NCBI GenBank assembly: GCA_900549845.1
Contig: URPT01000032.1
Span: 1-13,957 of the forward strand
Reading direction: 5' to 3'
Length of the DNA stretch: 13,957 nucleotides
DNA from: an uncultured Veillonella sp.
Lineage (GTDB): Bacteria > Bacillota > Negativicutes > Veillonellales > Veillonellaceae
A program made the position numbers and the translations under genes. Position 1 is the first letter of the stretch. The number at the start of each line of letters is the position of its first letter. Shown here one piece after another: positions 1 to 7,983 of this stretch. The notes below the pieces were generated by a model. The model had not been told where the DNA came from, did not search any database, and saw only the letters and a list, made by a program, of their open reading frames with translations.

Positions 1-3000
1 TTGAAAGTAAAAGATGATAAATCTGGTACTACAAAAACAGTTACTATCAAAGATATTGCATCCAAAACAGAACTGGATAAATTAGATGATCGTGCAGTTA
101 AATACGATTTAGATCCTGCTACAAACGCAGCAGATAAATCTAAAGTAACTTATGAAGGTCGTACATACACTAATAAAACTGGTGGTACTCATGTAACTAA
201 CGTGGCGTACGCAACTGGTAACGACGGCAGCGAAGCGGTTAACGTAGATTACTTAACTGACAAAATCAAAGACAGCTCTGATGCGTTGATCAACAAAGGT
301 TTGAAATTCGATGCTAACGTAGGTGGCGTTCAAACTAATAAATTAGGTTCCACTGTAACTGTAAAAGGCGAAGGCACTGCAGCTGATGCTAAGTACAGCG
401 GCGAAAACATCAAAACATTCATCGATCAAGATACAGCTGGTAACACAACTATTAACGTGAAGATGAATAAAGACATCATTGCTGATTCCATCAAAGTTAA
501 TAAAGATGGTAGAGATGGCAAAGATGGCGTATCCATTACAGGTCCTACTGGCGTAGCTGGTCAAGACGGCAATAATGGTAAAGTAGGCATCACAGGGGCT
601 GATGGCAAAGACGCAGTTTCCATCTCCGGTAAAGATGGCGTTGGTCATATCGGCTTAACAGGCCCTGCTGGTACAAATGGCAAGGATGGTTCTAATGGCA
701 TCGACATGACTGTTAAAAATGGTTACGATGATGCAGCTAAAGGCGTGAAAGGCGAAAAAGGTGTAGACGGTGTTGATGGTATTACACGTATTGTGTACAC
801 TGACAACAATGGGGAACACCAAGTAGCTACAATGGACGACGGCATGTTATACGGTGGTGACACAGGTAATGTGATCAAGAAAAAACTTAACAATCAAGTA
901 AATGTTAAGGGTGGCATTACTGACGATACTAAATTGACTGCTGATGACAATATCGGCGTAGTTTCTGATGGTACAGATACGTTGAAAGTTCGCTTGGCAA
1001 AAGATCTTAAAGGTCTTAACACAGTAACTGCTACTGAAACAGTTAAGGCTGGCGATGTTGTGATGGGTAAACAATCTGATGGCACACCTGCAGCCAATAT
1101 TGGCAACTATGTAACAGGCCTAGATAATAAAGATTGGGACGTAATAAATCCAACTGCTGTTAGTGGCCGTGCTGCTACAGAAGATCAGTTGAAAAAGGTT
1201 ACAGAGGCTATCAACAATCAAAGCTCCAACTCCACAGATTATCGTTTAGTTCAAAACCAAACAGCTGGCTCCAATGGCGACTACACTGTAGACAACAACG
1301 GTGATGTGGCGTTGACTGTACAAGATAAAAATCATCCAAACCAAACTGAAACAGTAACTATCAAGGACGTAGCATCTAAATCTAACCTAGATAAATTAGA
1401 TGATCGCGCTGTTAAGTACGACTTGGATCCTGCTACAAATACTGTAGATAAATCTAAGGTAACTTACGAAGGCCCTACTTACACTAATAAAACTGGTGGT
1501 ACTCACGTAACTAATGTGGCGTACGCAACAGGTAACGATGGTAGCGAAGCGGTTAACGTAGATTACTTAACTGATAAAATCAAAGATAGCTCCGATGCGT
1601 TGATTAACAAAGGCCTTAAATTCGATGCTAACGTTGGTGGTGTTCAAACTAACAAATTAGGCTCTACTGTAACTGTTAAAGGCGAAGGCAATGAAGCAGA
1701 CGCAAATTACAGCGGCGAAAACATTAAGACTTTCATCAAACAAGATAATACAACTGGTAACACAACAATTGATATTAAATTGAACAAGAACCTTGTAGCC
1801 GATTCCATTAAAGTCAACAAAGATGGCAGAGATGGCAAAGATGGCGTATCCATTACTGGCCCTACTGGCGTAGCTGGTCAAGACGGCAATAATGGTAAGG
1901 TTGGTATCACAGGTGCTGATGGTAAAGACGCTGTATCTATCTCTGGTAAAGACGGCGTAGGTCACATCGGCTTAACAGGCCCTGCTGGTACAAATGGCAA
2001 GGATGGTTCCAACGGTATCGACATGTCCGTTAAGAATGGTTACGACGATGCTACAAAAGGCGTTAAGGGTGAAAAAGGTGTAGACGGCGTTGATGGTATC
2101 ACACGCATTGTGTATACAGACAATACTGGGGAACACCAAGTAGCTACAATGGACGACGGCATGTTATACGGTGGTGACACAGGTAATGTGATCAAGAAAA
2201 AACTTAACAATCAAGTAAATGTTAAGGGTGGCATTACTGACGATACTAAATTGACTGCTGATGACAATATCGGCGTAGTTTCTGATGGTACAGATACGTT
2301 GAAAGTTCGCTTGGCAAAAGATCTTAAAGGTCTTAACACAGTAACAGCTGCTGAAACTGTAAAAGCAGGTACAGCGACTATGGGTAACCAAGAAGCGACT
2401 AAAGCAGATGGTACTAAAGAAACTGGCAATTATGTAACAGGTCTTGATAACAAAACTTGGGATGCTGACAATATCGTAACTGGTCGTGCTGCTACAGAGG
2501 ATCAATTGAAAGATGCGTTGGCAAACCAATCCAATGCAGGCCTTAAATTCGACGCTAACGTTGGTGGTACTAAGACTAATAAATTAGGCTCCACTGTAAT
2601 TGTAAGAGGCGAAGGCAATGAAGCAGACGCTAACTACAGCGGCGAAAATATTAAGACTTTCATCGACCAAGATAATACAACTGGCACTACAACGATTAAT
2701 GTTAAATTGAACAAAAACCTTGTAGCCGATTCTATTAAGGTCAATAAAGACGGCAAAGACGGTAAAGATGGCGTATCCATTACAGGCCCTACTGGCGTAG
2801 CAGGTCAAGATGGCAACAATGGTAAGGTAGGCATTACAGGTGCTGATGGTGAAGACGCAGTTTCTATCTCCGGTAAAGACGGTGTTGGTCACATTGGTTT
2901 AACAGGCCCTGCAGGTACAAATGGTAAAGATGGTAAAAATGGCATCGATATTTCCGTGAAAAATGGTTACGATGATGCTGCCGAAGGCGTTAAGGGCGAA

Positions 3001-3262
3001 AAAGGCGTTGACGGTGTAGACGGAATCACGCGTATCGTGTATACTGATAAGACTGGTGAGCACCAAGTAGCCACTATGGACGACGGCATGTTGTACGGTG
3101 GCGACAGTGGCACTGTAATCAAGAAAAAACTTAACAACCAAGTAAATGTTAAGGGTGGTATTACAGATGCAGCGAAACTGTCCAATGAAGATAACATTGG
3201 GGTAGTAGCTGATGGCACTGATACATTGATGCTTCGTCTTGCAAAAGACCTTAAAGGCCTAA
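1..3262 (+). repeat. Three long in-frame repeats inside TAA1
   Basis: A large stalk module occurs three times: about 1-1028, 1315-2345 and, without its first part, 2536-3262. Landmarks are the LDKLDDRAVKYDLDPATN block (copies 1 and 2), the GLKFDANVGG block (about 301, 1615, 2542), the collagen-like segment (508, 1825, 2752) and the QVATMDDGMLYGGD block. Copies 1 and 2 are offset by 1314 to 1317 bases. Much of the difference is synonymous, so the protein repeat is conserved more tightly than the DNA, except in one perfectly identical block (see findings). Confidence 0.9.
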
Positions 3263-5325
3263 ATTCTGCTACTTTCAACAATGGTACAGATGGCAACACT
3301 GTTGTAAACGGTGGTGGCCTCACTATTAATGATGCAGCAGGCAATCCGTTAACATCCGTTACAAAAGACGGTGTTACGATTACTGATGGTCCATCTATGA
3401 CTAAGGACGGCATTGACGCTGGCGATAAGAAAATTACGAATGTACAAGATGGTACAATCGCAGCTGGCAGTAAAGATGCTGTAAATGGCGGTCAATTACA
3501 TACAGCGGTAGAAGACCTTAAGACTAAGGGCTTCGGTTTAACTGCTGAAGATGGCGCTTCTGTTAAGAAACCTCTTGGTGATACTGTAACTGTGAAAGGT
3601 GACGGTACGAACATTACTACATCTGTAGATAATGGTGCTGTGAAAGTAGCATTGGCTAGAGATCTTAATGTAGATACTGTTACAGCAAACACAGTAACAA
3701 CAGGCGACACTAAGATGGATACCAATGGCGTAACTATTAAAGACGGCGCCAATGAAGCGACTAAGTTGACTAAAGATGGCTTGCAAATCAACGATGGTGG
3801 TAACAAAGCGGTTACTATCGATAAAGATGGTTTGACTATCGAAAATGGTCCTAAGGTAACAAAAGACGGCATTAATGCTGGTGATAAGAAAATCACTAAT
3901 GTAGAAGATGGTACAATTGCTGCCGGCAGCAAAGACGCTGTAAATGGCGGTCAATTGCATACTGCAATAGAAGACATCAAAGCACAAGGCTTCGGTCTTA
4001 AAGCAGAGGATGGTCAATCTGTGAAGAAACCTCTTGGTGAAGTAATCGACCTCAAAGGCGACGGCAACATCAAGACTTCCGTAGATGGCACTGCTGTTAA
4101 GATGTCCTTGAACGATACAATTACACTTGGCACAGATCCAACTAAACATGTTACAGTTGATGGATCTACTGGTACGATTACTGCGGGTAATGGTGCTAAC
4201 CAAGTTACAATCGATGGCAGCACAGGTTCTGTTACAGCAGGTAACACTGTGAAAGCTGGCGATGTAATCATGGGTAACCAAAGCTCGGGTGGTCAAAACG
4301 GTAACTTTGTGGCTGGTTTGGACAATAAAACATGGAATCCTAACAACCCTGTAGCTGTTACAGGTCGTGCGGCAACAGAAGATCAATTAAAAGCTGTTAA
4401 CGACGACTTTAACGAAAAAGCTAAAAATGGTCGTGTATTCCAAGGTGACCAAGCTGGTAACGATGGTAAAGTTGTTCGCGGTTTAGGCGATACAATGAAC
4501 CTAAAAGGTGGCGCTGATGTAAATCGTTTAAGTGACAACAACCTTGCTGTTGTGAAGAACACTGCAGGCGATGGCTATGATATTAAGTTGGCTAAGGACC
4601 TTAACTTAAAAGACGGTTCTACTACGTATACAAAAACTGTACCAGGAACTAATACTACAATTCCTTATACAGTAGATACAAAAGTAGATGGTGGTGGCAT
4701 CACAATTACTCCATCCATCAACGGTCAACCTGTACCAGGTCACACTGTAAGTCTTACAGAAAATGGCTTAAACAATGGTAATAATACTATTACTAATGTA
4801 GCGCCAGGCATCAATGGCACTGATGCGGTTAACGTTAACCAATTGCGCAATGCTATGCATAGTGTAGATGGTAAAATTGCTGATGTTGGTGCAGCTAGCG
4901 CAGCCATGGCAGGTCTTAAACCATTGCAATATGATCCATTAGAACCTACACAAGTGTTGGCGGCTGTTGGCAACTATAAAGGTAGTACTGCTGCTGCTAT
5001 TGGTATCGCTCACTATACAAATGAATCTACAATGCTTCATATGGGTGTTTCCTTAGGTGGTCATGATAATATGGTTAACGCTGGTGTATCTTATAAATTC
5101 GGTACATCTGACGCTAAAAAAGCAATTCCAGCACGTTACAAAGCAGGCCCAATCAGCTCTGCCTATGTAATGCAAGATGAAGTAACTGCATTGAAAGCTG
5201 AGAACTTACGCATGAAACAACGCGATGAGGAATTATCTGCTAAGTACGAACAAGTACAACGAGATAATGAAGAGATGAAAGCTCAAATTGCAATGCTTAT
5301 GAAACAAGCTGGGTTAACCAAATAA
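1..5325 (+). CDS. Trimeric autotransporter adhesin with collagen-like inserts (TAA1), 5' end missing
   Basis: This is the C-terminal 1774 residues of a very large YadA-family adhesin. The TTG at base 1 is only where the window opens; signal peptide and head lie upstream. The passenger is stalk: neck motifs of the DAVN..QL and GRAATEDQL types recur, for example near residues 80, 390 and 1145. Three collagen-like segments start near residues 170, 609 and 918, with Gly-X-Y triplets such as GPT, GVA, GQD and GKD, each followed by a short GVKGEKGVDGVDG run. The YadA anchor spans about 1625-1701, from GAASAAMAGLKPLQYDP to GVSYKFG, and trimerises to form a 12-stranded barrel. Residues about 1723-1769 form a predicted coiled coil past the barrel, which is unusual because the barrel normally ends the protein. 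The next gene follows after 79 bp and probably shares the transcript. Family certain; ligand unknown. Confidence 0.95.
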   Translation: MKVKDDKSGTTKTVTIKDIASKTELDKLDDRAVKYDLDPATNAADKSKVTYEGRTYTNKTGGTHVTNVAYATGNDGSEAVNVDYLTDKIKDSSDALINKGLKFDANVGGVQTNKLGSTVTVKGEGTAADAKYSGENIKTFIDQDTAGNTTINVKMNKDIIADSIKVNKDGRDGKDGVSITGPTGVAGQDGNNGKVGITGADGKDAVSISGKDGVGHIGLTGPAGTNGKDGSNGIDMTVKNGYDDAAKGVKGEKGVDGVDGITRIVYTDNNGEHQVATMDDGMLYGGDTGNVIKKKLNNQVNVKGGITDDTKLTADDNIGVVSDGTDTLKVRLAKDLKGLNTVTATETVKAGDVVMGKQSDGTPAANIGNYVTGLDNKDWDVINPTAVSGRAATEDQLKKVTEAINNQSSNSTDYRLVQNQTAGSNGDYTVDNNGDVALTVQDKNHPNQTETVTIKDVASKSNLDKLDDRAVKYDLDPATNTVDKSKVTYEGPTYTNKTGGTHVTNVAYATGNDGSEAVNVDYLTDKIKDSSDALINKGLKFDANVGGVQTNKLGSTVTVKGEGNEADANYSGENIKTFIKQDNTTGNTTIDIKLNKNLVADSIKVNKDGRDGKDGVSITGPTGVAGQDGNNGKVGITGADGKDAVSISGKDGVGHIGLTGPAGTNGKDGSNGIDMSVKNGYDDATKGVKGEKGVDGVDGITRIVYTDNTGEHQVATMDDGMLYGGDTGNVIKKKLNNQVNVKGGITDDTKLTADDNIGVVSDGTDTLKVRLAKDLKGLNTVTAAETVKAGTATMGNQEATKADGTKETGNYVTGLDNKTWDADNIVTGRAATEDQLKDALANQSNAGLKFDANVGGTKTNKLGSTVIVRGEGNEADANYSGENIKTFIDQDNTTGTTTINVKLNKNLVADSIKVNKDGKDGKDGVSITGPTGVAGQDGNNGKVGITGADGEDAVSISGKDGVGHIGLTGPAGTNGKDGKNGIDISVKNGYDDAAEGVKGEKGVDGVDGITRIVYTDKTGEHQVATMDDGMLYGGDSGTVIKKKLNNQVNVKGGITDAAKLSNEDNIGVVADGTDTLMLRLAKDLKGLNSATFNNGTDGNTVVNGGGLTINDAAGNPLTSVTKDGVTITDGPSMTKDGIDAGDKKITNVQDGTIAAGSKDAVNGGQLHTAVEDLKTKGFGLTAEDGASVKKPLGDTVTVKGDGTNITTSVDNGAVKVALARDLNVDTVTANTVTTGDTKMDTNGVTIKDGANEATKLTKDGLQINDGGNKAVTIDKDGLTIENGPKVTKDGINAGDKKITNVEDGTIAAGSKDAVNGGQLHTAIEDIKAQGFGLKAEDGQSVKKPLGEVIDLKGDGNIKTSVDGTAVKMSLNDTITLGTDPTKHVTVDGSTGTITAGNGANQVTIDGSTGSVTAGNTVKAGDVIMGNQSSGGQNGNFVAGLDNKTWNPNNPVAVTGRAATEDQLKAVNDDFNEKAKNGRVFQGDQAGNDGKVVRGLGDTMNLKGGADVNRLSDNNLAVVKNTAGDGYDIKLAKDLNLKDGSTTYTKTVPGTNTTIPYTVDTKVDGGGITITPSINGQPVPGHTVSLTENGLNNGNNTITNVAPGINGTDAVNVNQLRNAMHSVDGKIADVGAASAAMAGLKPLQYDPLEPTQVLAAVGNYKGSTAAAIGIAHYTNESTMLHMGVSLGGHDNMVNAGVSYKFGTSDAKKAIPARYKAGPISSAYVMQDEVTALKAENLRMKQRDEELSAKYEQVQRDNEEMKAQIAMLMKQAGLTK
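3397..4086 (+). repeat. Tandem neck/stalk module in TAA1, two copies
   Basis: A second, different repeat follows the collagen-bearing modules. The run KDGI(D/N)AGDKKITNV(Q/E)DG, then TIAAGSKDAVNGGQLHTA, then GFGL.AEDG.SVKKPLG appears twice, with ITNVQDG near base 3433 and ITNVEDG near 3892, about 459 bases (153 residues) apart. The motif is a typical TAA neck joining beta-rich segments to coiled coil. Copies are similar but not identical. Confidence 0.8.
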
Positions 5326-5362
5326 TCATTCACTTGAGAGTGTATTGAGTATTTAAAACATA

Positions 5363-5391
5363 GGAAAGCCGCCCTGGGGAGGGCGGCTTCC
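5363..5391 (+). other. GC-rich stem-loop between TAA1 and the small exported gene
   Basis: GCCGCCC (5368-5374) pairs with GGGCGGC (5381-5387) across the loop TGGGGA, and the stem extends through AA/TT and GG/CC with one bulged A at 5365. No T-run follows: the next bases are AATGAGGGGA, which include the ribosome binding site of the next gene. It is therefore not a classic terminator. A partial attenuator, RNA-processing or stability element that lowers expression of the small gene relative to TAA1 fits better. The stem is clear; the role is inferred. Confidence 0.6.
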
Positions 5392-5404
5392 AATGAGGGG
5401 ACTT

Positions 5405-5974
5405 ATGAAACTAATTAAATTACTACCAGTTATGGCAATTGCTTCTGTATGTGTTGCTGGCCAAGTACATGCGGCACAAGATCCTTTGATGATGCCTGAA
5501 CAACCTGCGGCTCCTTTGACTGCAGAACAACAAGAAATCTCTCTTGCTGTTCCTAGTGAAGAGGTAAAAGCTGTAGTATCTGAATTTGCAGCATTCCAAT
5601 TGGGGATGAGCAATGCTTTAATCCAAGACGACAATCGCGTAATGTCTGGTCAACAACGTTATACTAATAACGTGTTGTACTACATGAATGTTCGTCGTGA
5701 CTGGTACATTACAAGCCATCGCTATAAAAAAGATAGCTATGCTCGCGTAGCATTAGATCGCTTGTACTTAGATTACAAAGAATTCTTCGAAAATCACACA
5801 ACTGTGTCTGACATGAATAAAGCTGAATATGAAAACCAAATCTTGGCAATTCTTGAAAAGAATACAGCTAACATGTCTAACGATGAACTGCGTTTCTACA
5901 TGAACGAAATGGTAATCTACAGCTTGCAACAAGCTATGCGCGATGGTAACAACCGCGTTAAACGCATCCGCTAA
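5405..5974 (+). CDS. Small exported protein of unknown function behind TAA1
   Basis: A 189-residue protein that I do not recognise. It starts with a clear Sec signal peptide: MKLIK, a hydrophobic core, then VHAA, with likely cleavage after the Ala near residue 23. No lipobox cysteine is visible. A short Pro-rich linker (MMPEQPAAPL) leads into a mainly alpha-helical, charged region with many Tyr, Arg and Asn, such as YTNNVLYYMNVRRDWY and DRLYLDYKEFFENH. No transmembrane segment follows, so a periplasmic location is expected. I chose the ATG at 5405 over the in-frame ATG at 5393 because GAGG (5395-5398) is well spaced for it and the signal peptide begins there; the longer form would give 193 residues. 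With no convincing promoter in the 79-bp gap it is probably co-expressed with TAA1, so a role in export or assembly of the adhesin is possible but unproven. Confidence 0.85.
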   Translation: MKLIKLLPVMAIASVCVAGQVHAAQDPLMMPEQPAAPLTAEQQEISLAVPSEEVKAVVSEFAAFQLGMSNALIQDDNRVMSGQQRYTNNVLYYMNVRRDWYITSHRYKKDSYARVALDRLYLDYKEFFENHTTVSDMNKAEYENQILAILEKNTANMSNDELRFYMNEMVIYSLQQAMRDGNNRVKRIR

Positions 5975-6002
5975 TCCGTATAATTATAAATTTATACTTA
6001 TG

Positions 6003-6042
6003 AAAGAGGTAACGGTAAAAGCCGTTGCCTCTTTTAGTTTTT
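6003..6042 (+). terminator. Rho-independent terminator after the small exported gene
   Basis: AAAGAGGTAACGG (6003-6015) pairs with CCGTTGCCTCTTT (6022-6034), 13 bp with one G-T pair, loop TAAAAG, followed by TAGTTTTT. It lies 28 bp after the stop codon and closes the TAA1/small-gene transcript. Confidence 0.9.
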
Positions 6043-6229
6043 ATGGTTGCTTTATTTCTAGTAAATGTGAGGTAAATCACATAATAGTGGCCTTAATAGT
6101 ACTATACTAATTCCATGACCTTATAGCTGTTTATATATAGGTAAGCCCTTACATACTATACATAAATTTACATAATAGTATTCAAGTATATGCAATTACT
6201 CCTAGTTACAAAGCAATTACAATCCTTTT

Positions 6230-6315
6230 GGATACTATGTTCTCTCTCGCAAGCTATAGGTCGTACTAAAACAAATGGCCCCCGTAGGATTCATTCCTGC
6301 GGGGGCTTGTTTGTT
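6230..6315 (+). ncRNA. Possible small RNA ending at the orphan terminator
   Basis: The only evidence is a strong intrinsic terminator with no coding gene of its own, and a preceding segment (GGATACTAT at 6230-6238, then GTTCTC...CGCAAGCT) that resembles the sequence just after the TAA3 stop at 12386-12420. No convincing promoter is visible, so the 5' end is arbitrary. It could equally be a decayed gene end. Confidence 0.22.
6278..6315 (+). terminator. Strong intrinsic terminator with no upstream gene
   Basis: GCCCCCGTAGGA (6278-6289) pairs with TCCTGCGGGGGC (6295-6306), 12 bp with one T-G pair and a 5-base loop, followed by TTGTTTGTT. It also insulates TAA2 from upstream transcription. Confidence 0.85.
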
Positions 6316-6360
6316 AATTGTATTGGTTAATCTGTCCTTTATGAATTATTATTTATGTTA

Positions 6361-6389
6361 TTTACATATTTTTTCGATAGCAGTATAAT
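6361..6389 (+). promoter_or_regulatory. Promoter of TAA2
   Basis: TTTACA at 6361-6366 and TATAAT at 6384-6389 are separated by 17 bases: a perfect -10, a five-of-six -35 and ideal spacing. Transcription should start near 6396, leaving a leader of about 65 bases before the ATG. Confidence 0.85.
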
Positions 6390-6415
6390 TTAATCGTAGT
6401 AATCATGAGGGTAAT

Positions 6416-6442
6416 ATGAAGGGGAAGTGTTTTGTAGTATAA
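6416..6442 (+). CDS. Candidate 8-residue leader peptide upstream of TAA2
   Basis: ATG at 6416 opens an ORF encoding MKGKCFVV and stops at 6440-6442, four bases before the GGGAGG ribosome site of TAA2. GAGGG (6407-6411) precedes the ATG by four bases. Its 3' half shares GTTTTGTAGT (6429-6438) with the TAA3 leader, where a small ORF also reads Phe-Val-Val in the same frame. Translation is unproven; the shared DNA could be conserved for another reason. Confidence 0.35.
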   Translation: MKGKCFVV

Positions 6443-6460
6443 CAAGGGAGGCGTATGATT

Positions 6461-7840
6461 ATGAATCACGCAAAGAAACTACAATTATTAGCAGTACTCG
6501 GAGTTTTAACCATATCTTCTGCTAGCTTGGTACAAGCTGCAGATATTCCTGTTGTTTCCTCTGGTGGTGCCACTTATAACATTGGTCTACAAGGTTGGTC
6601 ATCTTTCACCAACTCAGACAATGTACATCTCGGTGGACAAACTGGGGCAGCTAACAGCGATCCATATTCTCATGCAGGGGATCCAAATGCAAAGGGTAAT
6701 AATATTGCCATCGGTCGTCTTGCCTTAAATGGTTCTCAAGGTGGCGGCAATGTAGCATTAGGTGCTAAGAGCTTTGTAGGTGGTAAAGGTGACTATAACT
6801 TTTTAGGTAACTTTGCAGCAGGCTTTAAATCAACTATTTCGGATACAATTGCGGTAGGTTATTTTGCAGGAGCTGGCTCTGAAGGTAATAAAAACGTATG
6901 GCTCGGTGCATCGCAAGCTGGCGGTAGTAAGGGGAATAACACTGTATTAATCGGTTCTAACTCTACTGTAAATGGTGATTTTAACTATGGCATGGGTCAT
7001 GGTGTCATCTTTAAAGGCGATAAGAACTCCGCTATTGGTGCATACAACAAGATTGAAGGTAACCAATCCGGCGCCTTTGGTGTAGGTACATATAAAGTAG
7101 ACACTGTTAAGGGGGATAACTCTTACAGTGTGGGTAATAAGAACCAAGTCAGTGCGAATAATACATTTGTAATGGGTAATAATGTGAAAACATCGCTAGA
7201 TAATGCGGTTGTATTAGGTAATAATTCTACTGCTGAAAGTAGTGATGTAGTGAGCACTTCAAGTTATACCTATAATAATGGTGTTACTGAAAAATTCGCT
7301 GGTACTGCTCCTGTGTCTACTGTATCCGTTGGTACAGCCGGTCAAGAACGGACAATTACTCACGTAGCAGCAGGCCGTGTTACTGCGGATTCTACAGATG
7401 CGGTTAACGGCTCCCAGTTATACGGTACAAACCAACAAATTGATGTATTGCACCGCGATGTGCGCCACGTGGAAAAAGAATCCAACCGCGGTGATGCTCG
7501 TGCTGCAGCATTAGCTGCATTGCATCCACTACAATTTGATCCGGACCACAAGGTTCAAGTTATGGGTGGCTATGGTCACTATAAAGGCGAAAATGCATTG
7601 GCTCTTGGCGTAGGTTACTATCCAAAAGAAAACCTACTTCTTACAGCAGGTACAACTGTAAGTGGTGATTTGATGGCCAATGTAGGTGTGTCCTATAAAT
7701 TCGGTGAAAATAAGACACTTGCTAAGATTTCCCCCGCATCCTATAACGCACTAGAACAACGTGTGGATACATTAGAAGCACAAAACAAAAAACTACAAGA
7801 AACAGTAGATATGCTTGTGCAAAAACTTAATGAAAAATAA
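6461..7840 (+). CDS. Compact head-only trimeric autotransporter adhesin (TAA2)
   Basis: A complete YadA-family adhesin of 459 residues, short for the family. ATG at 6461 is preferred over the in-frame ATG at 6455 because GGAGG (6447-6451) lies 9 bases from it, exactly as in TAA3, and both contexts read ATTATGAA; the longer form has 461 residues. A signal peptide (MNHAKK, hydrophobic core, VQAA) is followed by a YadA-like left-handed beta-roll head with repeats such as NNIAIGRLAL, GNVALGAKS, DTIAVGYFAG, NSAIGAYNK and NAVVLGNNS. A neck with ITHVAAGRVTADSTDAVNGSQL lies near residues 300-322, a very short coiled coil follows, then the anchor from about 344 (DARAAALAALHPLQFDPD) to GVSYKFG at about 415. 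A periplasmic coiled coil (ALEQRVDTLEAQNKKLQETV) ends the protein. The head would sit close to the cell surface. It has its own promoter and terminator. Ligand unknown. Confidence 0.95.
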   Translation: MNHAKKLQLLAVLGVLTISSASLVQAADIPVVSSGGATYNIGLQGWSSFTNSDNVHLGGQTGAANSDPYSHAGDPNAKGNNIAIGRLALNGSQGGGNVALGAKSFVGGKGDYNFLGNFAAGFKSTISDTIAVGYFAGAGSEGNKNVWLGASQAGGSKGNNTVLIGSNSTVNGDFNYGMGHGVIFKGDKNSAIGAYNKIEGNQSGAFGVGTYKVDTVKGDNSYSVGNKNQVSANNTFVMGNNVKTSLDNAVVLGNNSTAESSDVVSTSSYTYNNGVTEKFAGTAPVSTVSVGTAGQERTITHVAAGRVTADSTDAVNGSQLYGTNQQIDVLHRDVRHVEKESNRGDARAAALAALHPLQFDPDHKVQVMGGYGHYKGENALALGVGYYPKENLLLTAGTTVSGDLMANVGVSYKFGENKTLAKISPASYNALEQRVDTLEAQNKKLQETVDMLVQKLNEK

Positions 7841-7851
7841 GTTTTGATATG

Positions 7852-7886
7852 AAAGAGGTAATAACATGGTTATTACCTCTTTTTTA
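7852..7886 (+). terminator. Terminator of TAA2
   Basis: AAAGAGGTAATAAC (7852-7865) pairs perfectly with GTTATTACCTCTTT (7869-7882), a 14-bp stem with the short loop ATG, and the T-run continues to about 7885. It lies 11 bp after the stop codon. Confidence 0.92.
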
Positions 7887-7931
7887 TATACATATAATAG
7901 TAAATTAATACGTTTCTAGTGACTACGTATC

Positions 7932-7961
7932 TTGACATACATATACATTATTCGATACACT
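7932..7961 (+). promoter_or_regulatory. Likely promoter of the inverse autotransporter gene
   Basis: A perfect TTGACA at 7932-7937 is followed by several possible -10 boxes: GATACA at 7954-7959 (16-base gap) or TACACT at 7956-7961 (18-base gap). The -35 is convincing; the exact -10 is uncertain. The leader would be about 40 bases. Confidence 0.65.
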
Positions 7962-7983
7962 TATACATATTTCATTTGTTGTT

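Larger units (their letters stand above)
6043..6360. other. Gene-free AT-rich region with short repeats and an orphan terminator
   Basis: No ORF of note is present on either strand. Bases 6060-6230 are very AT-rich and hold short direct repeats: ACATAATAGT at 6079-6088 and 6170-6179, and TACTATAC at 6100-6107 and 6154-6161. TATACT at 6103-6108 could be a -10 box but lacks a good -35. A strong terminator ends at 6315 although no gene precedes it after 6042. This suggests a small RNA or the remnant of a lost gene. Confidence 0.5.

Noticed and set aside
1..3. TTG at base 1 as the start codon of TAA1
   Set aside because: It is the window edge. The protein opens in the middle of a stalk repeat that recurs at about base 1315, and no signal peptide is present.
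508..2949. CRISPR-like or phase-variation repeats in TAA1
   Set aside because: The repeats are long, in frame and coding. No short regularly spaced palindromic repeats and no homopolymer tract in a coding start region were found.
1..5325. Long open frames on the minus strand across TAA1 (for example 3538-4386)
   Set aside because: They are shadows of a repetitive, low-complexity coding sequence: no ribosome site, no signal or domain, and copies repeat wherever the TAA1 repeat recurs.
6003..7886. Similarity of the hairpins at 6003 and 7852 (both begin ATGAAAGAGGTAA) as a repeat element
   Set aside because: Both are ordinary terminators after a stop codon; AAAGAGG/CCTCTTT stems are a simple convergent terminator form and their inner stems differ.
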